Shown: positions 24,219-33,106 of the stretch, piece by piece
Layout of the letters: each line of letters starts with the position of its first letter
Position numbering within the stretch: position 1 is the first letter of the stretch
Source of the DNA: Eutrophocola sp963925675
Lineage (GTDB): Bacteria; Pseudomonadota; Gammaproteobacteria; Pseudomonadales; Pseudohongiellaceae
DNA length: 59,417 nt
Direction of reading: 5' to 3'
Assembly (NCBI GenBank): GCA_963925675.1
Contig: CAWUSW010000048.1
Span: forward strand, 1 to 59,417
Translations under genes and position numbers: made by a program
The notes under the pieces: generated by a model
Database searches by the model: none
What the model was told of the DNA's origin: nothing
The model's input: only the letters and a program-made list of their open reading frames with translations

Positions 24219-25337
24219 ATGGATAAACGAGATTACTACGAAATACTCGGTGTAGAACGTGGAGCAGATAGTGCTGAATTAAAGAAAGCATATCGTCGCA
24301 TTGCTATGAAGCATCACCCGGACCGCAATCCTGACAATGAAGAATCCGAGCAGCTTTTCAAGGAAGCCAACGAAGCCTATGAAGTGCTTGGTGATTCAGA
24401 AAAGCGCAGTGCTTATGACCAGTTTGGGCACGCCGGAGTAGGGGGCCAGGGTGGTGGCGCAGGAGCGCAGGGTTTCGGTGATATCTTTGGTGATATTTTT
24501 GGCGATATCTTTGGCGGCAGTGGCCGCTCACGCAGCCACGTCCAGCGTGGTGCTGATCTCAGTTATAACCTTGGTTTAAGTCTTGAAGAAGCCGTTCGGG
24601 GCACCGAAGTCAAAATTCGTATTCCCACTACAACAGTCTGCGAACCTTGTGATGGCAGTGGCGCCAAGACGGGCAGCACTCCTGAAAATTGTGCCACCTG
24701 CAACGGTGTCGGTCAGGTTCGTATGCGCCAGGGACCATTTTCAGTGCAACAGACCTGTCCGCGTTGTCAGGGTGCAGGGCAAACAATCAAGGATCCTTGT
24801 CATATTTGTCATGGTCGCGGCAATGTTGAAGAAACCAAAACCCTGTCAGTTAAAGTGCCAGCAGGTGTAGATGAGGGTGATCGTATACGTCTGACTGGAG
24901 AAGGCGAAGCTGGAATTCATGGCGGTCCTCCTGGTGATCTTTACGTGCAAATGGCCGTGAAAAAGCATCCTATTTTCGTTCGAGATGGCAGTAACCTTCA
25001 TTGTGAAATCCCGATCAGTTTTGTTGATGCGGCTCTCGGTGGGGATTTGGAAGTTCCTACTCTGGAAGGCAAGGTGAAACTGAAGATCCCGTCTGAAACT
25101 CAGACCGGGAAACTGTTTCGACTAAGAAATAAAGGAGTAACACCGGTTAGAGGTGGTGCACCAGGTGATCTGCTGTGCAGGGTTGAAGTGGAGACCCCTG
25201 TACACCTGACCAAACGACAGAAAGAATTGCTTGCAGAATTCCAGGAAATACAGGACAGTCAGGGCAATAAACAGTCGCCCAAGAAGTCCAGCTGGTTTGA
25301 CGGTGTTAAAAGTTTTGTTGATGCATTAAAGTCCTGA
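24219..25337 (+). CDS. dnaJ: chaperone DnaJ (Hsp40)
   Basis: A 372-residue co-chaperone that delivers clients to DnaK and stimulates its ATPase. The J domain has His33-Pro34-Asp35 (KHHPDRNP). The glycine/phenylalanine region contains three tandem GDIF units (GFGDIFGDIFGDIFGG). The zinc domain has four CxxCxGxG motifs (CEPCDGSG, CATCNGVG, CPRCQGAG, CHICHGRG), and the C-terminal substrate domains follow. It lies between dnaK and dapB, the pseudomonad order. The terminator just upstream suggests partial read-through or an extra promoter. Confidence 0.98.
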   Translation: MDKRDYYEILGVERGADSAELKKAYRRIAMKHHPDRNPDNEESEQLFKEANEAYEVLGDSEKRSAYDQFGHAGVGGQGGGAGAQGFGDIFGDIFGDIFGGSGRSRSHVQRGADLSYNLGLSLEEAVRGTEVKIRIPTTTVCEPCDGSGAKTGSTPENCATCNGVGQVRMRQGPFSVQQTCPRCQGAGQTIKDPCHICHGRGNVEETKTLSVKVPAGVDEGDRIRLTGEGEAGIHGGPPGDLYVQMAVKKHPIFVRDGSNLHCEIPISFVDAALGGDLEVPTLEGKVKLKIPSETQTGKLFRLRNKGVTPVRGGAPGDLLCRVEVETPVHLTKRQKELLAEFQEIQDSQGNKQSPKKSSWFDGVKSFVDALKS

Positions 25338-25359
25338 GCGGATTTTCCAGAGAACAATT

Positions 25360-26160
25360 ATGTTAAATATTGCAGTGGCTGGTATTGCCGGCCGAATGGG
25401 AAAAACCATTGTAGAGGCTGTGGTCAAAACTGAGGGCGTTGCACTTGGGGCAGCTTCTGTCAGGCATAACAGTGCTCATATTGAAGAGGAGGTTGGCGCA
25501 TTATGTGGCCTCCCTTCACTGGACGTGTTTGCCGTGGATGATTTTGCTAAAACGCCGGATGCTTTCGATGTGTTGATTGATTTCACCAGTCCTGCAGCGA
25601 CTATGCAGCATCTTGAATTGTGCCTGGCGGAAAAAAAGAAAATGGTGATCGGGACTACGGGATTCAGCGATGCCCAGAAGAAAGCGATAGAAGATGCCGG
25701 CAAGGAGATTGCCATTGTTTTTGCTCCGAATATGAGCGTGGGCGTGAATCTGTGTATGAAGTTGCTGGAACAGGCAGCAAAAGTCATTGGTGAAGACAGC
25801 GATATCGAAATTATCGAGGCTCATCACCGCCACAAGAAGGATGCGCCTTCAGGAACAGCCCTGAAAATGGGTGAAGTCGTTGCCAGTGCCCTGGGAAGAA
25901 ATCTTGATGATGTTGCAGTGTACGGTCGTGAAGGCAATATCGGGGAGCGTGACGGCTTGACCATTGGTTTTGAATCAATCAGGGCTGGTGATATTGTCGG
26001 TGATCATACTGTGATGTTCGCATGTGAGGGTGAAAGAGTTGAAATCACTCACAAATCCAGCAGTCGCATGAATTATGCCAACGGCTCTGTAAAAGCGGCA
26101 TTGTGGCTGCAGGAAAAGGATTCGGGTTTGTATGACATGCAGGATGTGTTGAGCCTTTAA
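25360..26160 (+). CDS. dapB: 4-hydroxy-tetrahydrodipicolinate reductase
   Basis: A 266-residue enzyme reducing dihydrodipicolinate with NAD(P)H in the diaminopimelate/lysine pathway, which feeds peptidoglycan and lysine. The nucleotide-binding loop is AVAGIAGRMGKTIVEA. The active site is AHHRHKKDAPSGTA with His155 and Lys159, and GTTGF (98-102) contacts the substrate. It lies 22 bp after dnaJ and before the carAB operon; a long regulatory gap follows. Confidence 0.97.
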   Translation: MLNIAVAGIAGRMGKTIVEAVVKTEGVALGAASVRHNSAHIEEEVGALCGLPSLDVFAVDDFAKTPDAFDVLIDFTSPAATMQHLELCLAEKKKMVIGTTGFSDAQKKAIEDAGKEIAIVFAPNMSVGVNLCMKLLEQAAKVIGEDSDIEIIEAHHRHKKDAPSGTALKMGEVVASALGRNLDDVAVYGREGNIGERDGLTIGFESIRAGDIVGDHTVMFACEGERVEITHKSSSRMNYANGSVKAALWLQEKDSGLYDMQDVLSL

Positions 26161-26423
26161 CCCCTGCAACGGCTTCCATCTCAAGCGAGCAAAGCTTCTG
26201 CCAATTTGGCTAATCAGCTCCCCATTAATCCAATGTCATACCTATGCTCCAGGGCATTTTTTACCCCTGGACAAAATGTTCATGGCGTTTTTTGATGATT
26301 CTTTGCAATAATTTGCGTTTTCTAAACGGTATACATGGACAAGCACACCCATAATTGCATAGAATTCTGCTTCAGTATGAAGACACTGAAACAGGCAATA
26401 GCCCTACAAAAGAATTGATCAAA

Positions 26424-26458
26424 AAGCGGAATGGGATTTACCCATTCCGCTTTTTTTT
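26424..26458 (+). terminator. strong Rho-independent terminator
   Basis: Perfect 12-bp stem AAGCGGAATGGG/CCCATTCCGCTT with loop ATTTA and eight T. It lies 264 bp after dapB and 332 bp before carA, so it may end the dnaJ-dapB transcript, a small RNA, or act as a carAB attenuator. Confidence 0.9.
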
Positions 26459-26476
26459 AGGTTCTCTCCGGGCCAG

Positions 26477-26612
26477 TTTTCAGGTCCGCAAAGGGCTTTT
26501 TTCAGACCCGCTCAGGGTTTTTTAGTAAGTTCGGCTCAGGGCTTTTTAGTAAGTTCCGCTCAGGGCTTATTATTAGTTCCGCTCAGGGCTTATTATCAGG
26601 TCCGCTCAGGGA
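26477..26612. repeat. degenerate tandem array, about six 23-25 bp units
   Basis: Six units share the consensus AGTTCCGCTCAGGGCTTWTTA. The middle four are the most alike; outer copies vary (for example GACCCGCTCAGGG and GGTCCGCAAAGGG). The regular spacing of just over two helical turns fits either slippage or repeated protein-binding sites upstream of carA. Confidence 0.8.
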
Positions 26613-26789
26613 TGCCTGTTTTTGAAGTTGTCTTGAACTCTCTTGTCATTGAATCGTGTCTCAGCCAGTTATCTGGTTGAAGCATCCTACGAGCTGAAAT
26701 TTGCTCGCTGGATAAGACAAGAATAAGACTTTTACTTAGCGCGGTATAAAAAGCCCCGTTAACTGGAATCAAGCTTTTACGAGGAGTCT

Positions 26790-27944
26790 ATGCAACAAAA
26801 GACCGCCATACTTGCTCTGGAAGATGGATCTTTGTTTGAAGGAATATCCATCGGTGCTGAAGGCAAGACCACAGGTGAAGTGGTTTTCAATACAGCCATG
26901 TCCGGTTATCAGGAAATCCTGACGGATCCTTCCTATGCACAACAGATCATTACCTTTACCTATCCACATATAGGCAATACCGGGACCAACTCTGAAGATG
27001 ATGAGTCTGAAAAAGTCTGGGCATCGGGAATGGTAATTCGGGATCTTCCCTTACTGGCAAGTAATTTCCGCAACGAACAAATACTCAGTGATTTTTTAAA
27101 GCAGCGTAATGTTGTAGCTATCTGTGATATTGATACTCGACGCCTTACGCGAATTCTCAGGGACCATGGCCCGCTCAATGGCTGCATCATCACCGGTGCA
27201 GAACTGGCTTCAGATATGGAAAAAGGACGCGAGCTGGCACTTACCGCAGCCAGAGATTTTCCGGGTCTGGTGGGGATGGATCTGGCACAGGAAGTCTCTT
27301 GTAAACAGTCATATTCCTGGAAAGAAGGCAGCTGGGATCTTGTTGAAGGGCACCGTATTCCGGAAGCCCCTGGTCAGTATCATGTGGTGGCCTATGATTT
27401 CGGTGTGAAGCGTAATATTTTAAGAATGCTGACGGATCGTTCCTGCAGAGTTACGGTCGTGCCTGCCATGACGCCAGCCAGTGAAGTGCTGGCCTTACAA
27501 CCTGATGGCGTATTCCTTTCCAATGGTCCTGGCGACCCTGAGCCCTGTGACTATGCCATAAAGGCAATTCAGGAAATTCTGGAAACAGATATTCCGGTGT
27601 TTGGTATCTGTCTTGGCCATCAACTGCTGGCATTGGCCAGCGGTGCACGTACAGTAAAAATGAAACTGGGCCATCATGGTGCTAATCACCCGGTTCAGGA
27701 TCTTGACAGCCAAAAAGTATTTATCACCAGTCAGAACCATGGCTTCGCTGTGGATGGAGAAAGTCTTCCTGAAAATGTGAAGGCTACGCACAAATCACTT
27801 TTCGATGGATCGTTGCAGGGTATACACCGCACAGATAAGGCAGCCTTCGGTTTTCAGGGGCATCCGGAAGCCAGTCCCGGGCCACATGATATTGCACCGG
27901 TTTTTGATCATTTTATTGATCTGATGCAAGCAAGAAACGCCTGA
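26790..27944 (+). CDS. carA: carbamoyl-phosphate synthase small subunit
   Basis: A 384-residue glutaminase subunit that supplies ammonia to CarB for carbamoyl phosphate, the shared precursor of arginine and pyrimidines. The N-terminal half is family-specific (LEDGSLFEGISIGAEGKTTG). The class I amidotransferase half shows the nucleophile Cys274 in FGICLGHQLLALA and the catalytic HPE in GFQGHPEASPGPHD. The ATG follows ACGAGGAG. CarB is 46 bp downstream, so they form one operon. Confidence 0.98.
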   Translation: MQQKTAILALEDGSLFEGISIGAEGKTTGEVVFNTAMSGYQEILTDPSYAQQIITFTYPHIGNTGTNSEDDESEKVWASGMVIRDLPLLASNFRNEQILSDFLKQRNVVAICDIDTRRLTRILRDHGPLNGCIITGAELASDMEKGRELALTAARDFPGLVGMDLAQEVSCKQSYSWKEGSWDLVEGHRIPEAPGQYHVVAYDFGVKRNILRMLTDRSCRVTVVPAMTPASEVLALQPDGVFLSNGPGDPEPCDYAIKAIQEILETDIPVFGICLGHQLLALASGARTVKMKLGHHGANHPVQDLDSQKVFITSQNHGFAVDGESLPENVKATHKSLFDGSLQGIHRTDKAAFGFQGHPEASPGPHDIAPVFDHFIDLMQARNA

Positions 27945-27990
27945 TTAAAAACATTAATACGAATTAATTAAAAAAGAAACTTTAGTCACC

Positions 27991-30900
27991 ATGCCAAAAA
28001 GAACAGATATACAAACCATACTAATAATAGGTGCAGGCCCTATCGTCATCGGACAGGCTTGCGAGTTTGACTATTCTGGGGCTCAGGCGTGCCAGGCGCT
28101 GAGAGAGGAGGGTTACCGGATTGTTCTGGTGAACTCGAATCCGGCTACTATCATGACCGATCCCGGGATGGCGGATGCCACCTATATCGAGCCAGTTGAG
28201 TGGCGAACAGTTGAAAAAATAATCGAGAAAGAAAGACCTGATGCCATTTTGCCGACTATGGGCGGTCAGACCGCGCTTAACTGTGCCCTTGATCTGGATC
28301 GTGAAGGTGTCCTGGAAAAATATAATGTAGAGCTTATCGGTGCGAAGAAAAATTCCATCGATAAAGCAGAAGACAGAGAGCTGTTTGACAATGCCATGGT
28401 AGCGATTGGTCTGGAAACGCCCAGACATTTTATTGCCAACAATTTGGATGAAGCCTTTGCTGCTATGGAAAACCTTGGCTTCCCGTGCATTATTCGCCCT
28501 TCATTTACCATGGGTGGAAGTGGTGGTGGTATTGCCTATAACAAGGAAGAGTTTGAAGAGATCTGTAAGCGGGGAATGGATCTTAGCCCAACCAATGAGC
28601 TGTTGATTGATGAATCACTGATTGGCTGGAAAGAATATGAACTGGAGGTAGTCAGGGATAAAAACGATAACTGCATCATTGTTTGCAGTATTGAAAATTT
28701 TGATGCCATGGGTATTCATACTGGCGACTCCATTACGATAGCGCCTGCCCAGACCTTGACGGATAAGGAATATCAACTGCTCAGAAATGCCTCGATTGCC
28801 ATATTACGGGAAATCGGTGTGGAAACAGGCGGCTCCAATGTGCAATTTGGTATCAACCCGGTCGATGGTCGCATGGTGGTGATTGAAATGAATCCCCGCG
28901 TCTCGCGTTCTTCGGCTCTGGCCTCCAAGGCAACAGGCTTTCCAATTGCGAGAGTAGCAGCCAAGTTGGCTGTTGGCTTTACTCTGGATGAGCTGCGCAA
29001 TGAAATCACTGGTGGTATTACTCCATCCTCCTTTGAGCCGACCCTTGATTATGTGGTTACCAAGATTCCGCGTTTTACCTTTGAGAAATTTCCCCAGGCA
29101 CCTGATCGTTTGACTACACAGATGAAGTCTGTGGGTGAAGTGATGGCTATTGGCAGGACATTCCAGGAATCTTTTCAGAAAGCTCTGCGCGGATTGGAGA
29201 TCGGGATCTGTGGTTTCGATCCTATTCTGGATGTAGAGGCCAGTAATTCCAATGAAGTTTTGCTGCGTGAATTAAAAGATCCGGGCTGTGATCGTATTCG
29301 CTATATAGGAGATGCTTTCCGGGCAGGAATGTCTGTGGAAGATCTGTTTGGCTACACTCACATCGATCCCTGGTATCTGGTACAGATAGAAGACATTATC
29401 CTGGATGAAAAAAAGCTCGAAGACACCAGCTTGGAGCAGCTCGACAGAGATGCCCTTTACCGTCTTAAGCGCAAAGGCTTTTCTGATCAGAGGCTGGCAT
29501 GTGTGCTGAATGTTCCGGAAGATGATGTAAGAAACAAGCGACACAGTCTGGGTATTCGCCCTGTCTATAAACGCGTAGATACCTGCGCTGCTGAATTCTC
29601 ATCTGCCACTGCTTATATGTATTCCTGCTATGAAGAGGAATGTGAAGCGGATGTCAGTGACAAGAAAAAAATTATCGTTTTGGGCGGAGGTCCGAACAGA
29701 ATCGGCCAGGGTATCGAGTTTGACTATTGTTGTGTGCATGCGGCTATGGCCATGCGCGAAGAAGGCTATGAAGCCATCATGGTAAACTGCAATCCAGAGA
29801 CTGTTTCTACAGACTTTAATATTTCAGACCGCCTCTACTTTGAGCCTGTCACTCTGGAAGATGTGCTGGAAATTGTCCACATCGAAAAACCGGACGGTGT
29901 AATTGTCCAGTTCGGCGGACAGACACCACTGAAGCTGGTGACTCAACTGGAAAAACTCGGGGTGCCAATTATTGGTACCAGCGCTGACGCTATCGACAGG
30001 GCGGAAGATCGTGAACGCTTCCAGAGCATGATTGAAAAACTGGGTTTGAAACAGCCGCCAAACAGTACAGTGCGCAGTATGGAAGAAGCGGTAATTGCAG
30101 CAGAAAAAATTGGCTTTCCGCTGGTAGTACGTCCTTCCTACGTACTGGGTGGCCGCGCTATGGAGATTGTCTACAACCAGGCAGAATTGAAACGCTATAT
30201 TAATAGCGCTGTGGATGTTTCCAACGAAAGCCCGGTACTGCTGGATCATTATCTGAATTCAGCTATTGAGATGGACGTGGATGTTGTCAGTGACGGCAAA
30301 CAGGTAGTGGTAGGCTCAATTATGCAGCACATTGAACAGGCCGGAGTTCATTCCGGAGACTCAGCTTGCTCATTGCCACCTTATAGTCTGCCCATGGAAG
30401 TTCAGGACAAGATTCGAAATCAGTGTATTGAGCTTGCGATAGAATTGAATGTGATTGGCTTGATGAATGCTCAGCTTGCCTATCAGGACGGCGAAGTTTA
30501 TATCATTGAGGTAAACCCGCGCGCTTCCAGAACGGTGCCTTTCGTGTCCAAATGCATCGGCGTATCGCTGGCGAAAATTGCTGCCAAATGCATGGTAGGC
30601 ATTTCACTGGAATCACAGGGCTTCACGAAAGAAATTGTGCCTTCATTCTATGCCGTAAAAGAGGCAATTTTCCCGTTTAACAAATTCCCGGGAGTTGACC
30701 CAATTCTTGGGCCGGAAATGAAGTCTACCGGTGAAGTGATGGGAATCGGGGAAACTTTTGCCGAGGCGTATTACAAATCACAGGGACTTGGTGAGTTAAA
30801 TTTGCCGCTCGATGGCAAGGCCTTTATCAGTGTCAGGGAAGTCGATAAGTGGGCGCTTCCTGAGTTGGCAAAAAATCTTCATTCCCTGGGCTTCTCGCTG

Positions 30901-31212
30901 GTGGCAACAAAAGGGACGGCCAAAATAATCGAGGCAGCAGGCGTACCTGTTGAACCGGTCAACAAAGTAATGGAAGGCAGACCTCACATTGTCGATATGT
31001 TGAAAAATGACGAAATTGATCTTATTGTAAACACTACGGAAGGGCGTCAGGCTATTGCTGATTCCGCCACGATCCGAAGTACAGCATTGCGACATGGAGT
31101 CTACTGTACAACGACTATTGCCAGTGCCATGGCAGTTTATGAAGCTCTCGTGTTTGGCGGTGATACTTCAGTGAATAGTCTGCAGGACCTCCATGCTGAA
31201 CAAAATTCGTAA
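27991..31212 (+). CDS. carB: carbamoyl-phosphate synthase large subunit
   Basis: A 1073-residue enzyme with two ATP-grasp halves that make carbamoyl phosphate from bicarbonate, ammonia and two ATP. The first half opens with ILIIGAGPIVIGQACEFDYS and the second with IIVLGGGPNRIGQGIEFDYC, showing the internal duplication. EMNPRVSRSSALASKATG and EVNPRASRTVPFVSK are the matching metal-binding loops. The C-terminal MGS-like domain (NTTEGRQAIADSATIRSTAL) is the allosteric site. Length is standard. It is co-directional with carA, followed by greA. Confidence 0.98.
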   Translation: MPKRTDIQTILIIGAGPIVIGQACEFDYSGAQACQALREEGYRIVLVNSNPATIMTDPGMADATYIEPVEWRTVEKIIEKERPDAILPTMGGQTALNCALDLDREGVLEKYNVELIGAKKNSIDKAEDRELFDNAMVAIGLETPRHFIANNLDEAFAAMENLGFPCIIRPSFTMGGSGGGIAYNKEEFEEICKRGMDLSPTNELLIDESLIGWKEYELEVVRDKNDNCIIVCSIENFDAMGIHTGDSITIAPAQTLTDKEYQLLRNASIAILREIGVETGGSNVQFGINPVDGRMVVIEMNPRVSRSSALASKATGFPIARVAAKLAVGFTLDELRNEITGGITPSSFEPTLDYVVTKIPRFTFEKFPQAPDRLTTQMKSVGEVMAIGRTFQESFQKALRGLEIGICGFDPILDVEASNSNEVLLRELKDPGCDRIRYIGDAFRAGMSVEDLFGYTHIDPWYLVQIEDIILDEKKLEDTSLEQLDRDALYRLKRKGFSDQRLACVLNVPEDDVRNKRHSLGIRPVYKRVDTCAAEFSSATAYMYSCYEEECEADVSDKKKIIVLGGGPNRIGQGIEFDYCCVHAAMAMREEGYEAIMVNCNPETVSTDFNISDRLYFEPVTLEDVLEIVHIEKPDGVIVQFGGQTPLKLVTQLEKLGVPIIGTSADAIDRAEDRERFQSMIEKLGLKQPPNSTVRSMEEAVIAAEKIGFPLVVRPSYVLGGRAMEIVYNQAELKRYINSAVDVSNESPVLLDHYLNSAIEMDVDVVSDGKQVVVGSIMQHIEQAGVHSGDSACSLPPYSLPMEVQDKIRNQCIELAIELNVIGLMNAQLAYQDGEVYIIEVNPRASRTVPFVSKCIGVSLAKIAAKCMVGISLESQGFTKEIVPSFYAVKEAIFPFNKFPGVDPILGPEMKSTGEVMGIGETFAEAYYKSQGLGELNLPLDGKAFISVREVDKWALPELAKNLHSLGFSLVATKGTAKIIEAAGVPVEPVNKVMEGRPHIVDMLKNDEIDLIVNTTEGRQAIADSATIRSTALRHGVYCTTTIASAMAVYEALVFGGDTSVNSLQDLHAEQNS

Positions 31213-31295
31213 TAGCGACAGAGTAAACCCCTTTTTTCGCTTTTAGAAAATGCGGGTTGAATTATTTAACTACTCGAATAAAAAGAGAATTTGAA

Positions 31296-31772
31296 ATGAG
31301 AAAAGTACCCATGACTGTTGGCGGGGCTGAAACATTGAGATCGGAACTTACCGAACTCAAGAGTAAAGCGCGCCCAAGGATTATTCAGGCCATTGCTGAT
31401 GCAAGGGAACATGGGGACTTGAAAGAAAATGCCGAATATCATGCTGCACGTGAGCAGCAAAGTTTTTGCGAAGGAAGAATTCAGGAAATTGAAGGCAAGC
31501 TGGCAGACGCAGAAATAATTGATGTGAAAGCGATTCCTGTTACCGGTAAGGTGATTTTTGGAACAACAGTGACGCTTTACAATATCGATACAGAAAAATC
31601 TGTCACCTACCAGATCGTCGGGGAAGATGAAGCGGATGTGAAAAATTCAAAAATTTCCGTAGGTTCTCCCATCTCACGCGCCATGATGGGCAAGGAAGAA
31701 GGTGATGAAATCACCGTCAATGCGCCAGGTGGTGATGTGTTATATGAAATTGAGAAGGTAGAGCATCTTTGA
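31296..31772 (+). CDS. greA: transcription elongation factor GreA
   Basis: A 158-residue factor that enters the RNA polymerase secondary channel and rescues backtracked complexes by transcript cleavage. The coiled-coil tip is intact (AIADAREHGDLKENAEYHAA, with the acidic Asp/Glu residues), and the C-terminal FKBP-like domain includes GEDEADVKNSKISVGSPISR. The ATG at 31296 matches family starts (MRKVPMT) and has AAGAGA upstream; an in-frame start at 31257 would add 13 unusual residues. Its stop codon is followed at once by a heptanucleotide array. Confidence 0.96.
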   Translation: MRKVPMTVGGAETLRSELTELKSKARPRIIQAIADAREHGDLKENAEYHAAREQQSFCEGRIQEIEGKLADAEIIDVKAIPVTGKVIFGTTVTLYNIDTEKSVTYQIVGEDEADVKNSKISVGSPISRAMMGKEEGDEITVNAPGGDVLYEIEKVEHL

Positions 31773-31773
31773 T

Positions 31774-31824
31774 GGCTAAAGGCTAAGGCTAAAGGCTAAA
31801 GGCTAAAGGCTAATGGCTAAAGGC
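31774..31824. repeat. heptanucleotide tandem array (GGCTAAA)
   Basis: About seven copies of GGCTAAA (one has six bases, one reads GGCTAAT) follow the greA stop by one base. A related inverted stretch (TTAAGCCTTAAGCTTTAAGC, 31851-31870) lies just downstream, so an imperfect hairpin is possible. It is between convergent greA and yhbY. Confidence 0.9.
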
Positions 31825-31872
31825 AAGCTGGATGTATGGGTTCAATTCCCTTAAGCCTTAAGCTTTAAGCTA

Positions 31873-32187
31873 CTAGTTTATTTCTGAATTTCTCTGGATA
31901 TTTGATAAATGTGGTTTTAGCTCCGCAGCCTTCCGATAAATCAGTGCAATATTGCCAATGGTCTGCACCAGCTCAGCCTTTTGATGCTCGCAAATCTCCC
32001 CGATGACAGCTTTTTTAGCATCTCGGTCAGCAGTATTAATCCTGATCTTGATGAGTTCGTGATCTGAAAGTGCCCGGTCTATTTCAGCCTGGACATTTTC
32101 TGTCAGACCATTGGAGACAATTACCACGGGATCAAGGTGGTGGCCGATACTGCGGAACTTCTTCTGTAATTTTTTATCGTGTTTCAT
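31873..32187 (-). CDS. yhbY: YhbY-family RNA-binding protein (CRM domain)
   Basis: A 104-residue single CRM-domain protein that associates with the precursor of the 50S ribosomal subunit in E. coli. Signature parts are LQKKFRSIGHHLDPVVIVSN, GLTENVQAEIDRALSDHELI and the GxxG-like loop region AVIGEICEHQKAELVQTIGN. It is divergent from rlmE (49 bp), its usual neighbour, and convergent with greA. The gap probably holds both promoters. Confidence 0.94.
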   Translation of the reverse strand: MKHDKKLQKKFRSIGHHLDPVVIVSNGLTENVQAEIDRALSDHELIKIRINTADRDAKKAVIGEICEHQKAELVQTIGNIALIYRKAAELKPHLSNIQRNSEIN

Positions 32188-32236
32188 GCTTGGGGTATAG
32201 TTACCAGTTCATGCCAAAAGGGCTGTGGATTCTAAC

Positions 32237-32860
32237 ATGTCGAAATCTAAAAGCAGTAAAAGTTGGCTAAAAGAACATTTTGATGATGCCTGGGTACAGC
32301 GCTCCAAAGCAGATGGCTATCGCTCGCGAGCCAGTTATAAGCTGCTGGAAATTCAGAAGTCTGATCGACTGATTAAACCTGGAATGACTATCGTTGATCT
32401 GGGCTCAGCACCTGGTGGGTGGTCTCAGGTGGCAGCCCAGCTGGCAGGGGTAAAAGGAACGGTGATTGCCTCGGATATTTTAGCCATGGACGCAGTAAAT
32501 GGCGTTGTTTTTGTTCAGGGAGACTTCACCGAAGAGGATTGTTTTAAGGAAATTCTGTCACAGATACCTTCCGGTGAAGGTGTGGACCTTGTAATTTCAG
32601 ATATGGCCCCCAATTTAAGTGGTATGTCTGCTATAGATCAGCCAAGATCTATGCATCTTGTTGAACTTGCACTGGATTTCGCCCGTATAACACTGAAGCC
32701 GGGTGGTTGTTTGCTCACCAAGGTATTTCAGGGTGAGGGCTTTGAATCTCTGTTAAAAGAGGTAAAACAGGAGTTTTCCCAGGTTCTGAGCAGGAAACCC
32801 GGGGCCTCACGTGCACGTTCCAAGGAAATATATCTCCTCGCTAAAGGCTATAAGAACTGA
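32237..32860 (+). CDS. rlmE: 23S rRNA 2'-O-ribose U2552 methyltransferase
   Basis: A 207-residue RrmJ/FtsJ enzyme that methylates U2552 in the peptidyl-transferase A loop of 23S rRNA late in 50S assembly. The RNA-binding start SWLKEHFDDAWVQRSKADGY leads to the SAM site DLGSAPGGWSQVAAQL and the catalytic region DLVISDMAPNLSG. The C-terminal KVFQGEGFESLL and SRARSKEIYLLAKG complete the K-D-K-E set. The ATG at 32237 is used; a GTG at 32225 is a possible alternative start. It precedes ftsH, as in most gammaproteobacteria. Confidence 0.96.
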   Translation: MSKSKSSKSWLKEHFDDAWVQRSKADGYRSRASYKLLEIQKSDRLIKPGMTIVDLGSAPGGWSQVAAQLAGVKGTVIASDILAMDAVNGVVFVQGDFTEEDCFKEILSQIPSGEGVDLVISDMAPNLSGMSAIDQPRSMHLVELALDFARITLKPGGCLLTKVFQGEGFESLLKEVKQEFSQVLSRKPGASRARSKEIYLLAKGYKN

Positions 32861-33106
32861 GAGATCAAGGCAAAACCCCGTTAATCCGGGGGTTATTGCT
32901 GTAAGCAGCATGCCGATACTGGTAGGCAAAGCATGCTTTTCATGCAAGAATTAAATCAGGAAATACGCTTGAGTCCGGAGCTAAATGGGACTTTTCAGGG
33001 TCTTACCAGGAACTTACTGGAAAAATGTCTGAAGCTCGCTAGGAAAAAGACTTTTCCAATTTCGTATTTTAATTACATTAATTAAGAAATTAAGAGGGAT
33101 ATACCC

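Larger units (their letters stand above)
26161..26789. other. long intergenic region upstream of carA
   Basis: 629 bp with no convincing gene. It holds a hairpin TCCAGGG/CCCTGGA (26248-26271), a very strong terminator (26424-26458), a degenerate 24-bp tandem array (26477-26612) and a final AT-rich stretch with a possible -10 (TATAAA, 26747-26752) before the carA ribosome-binding site. In pseudomonads the carAB leader is controlled by pyrimidines and arginine, so control elements are expected here. Confidence 0.55.

Noticed and set aside
32876..32899. Hairpin AACCCC/GGGGTT after rlmE as a terminator
   Set aside because: The stem is short, its loop includes extra G, and no T-run follows.
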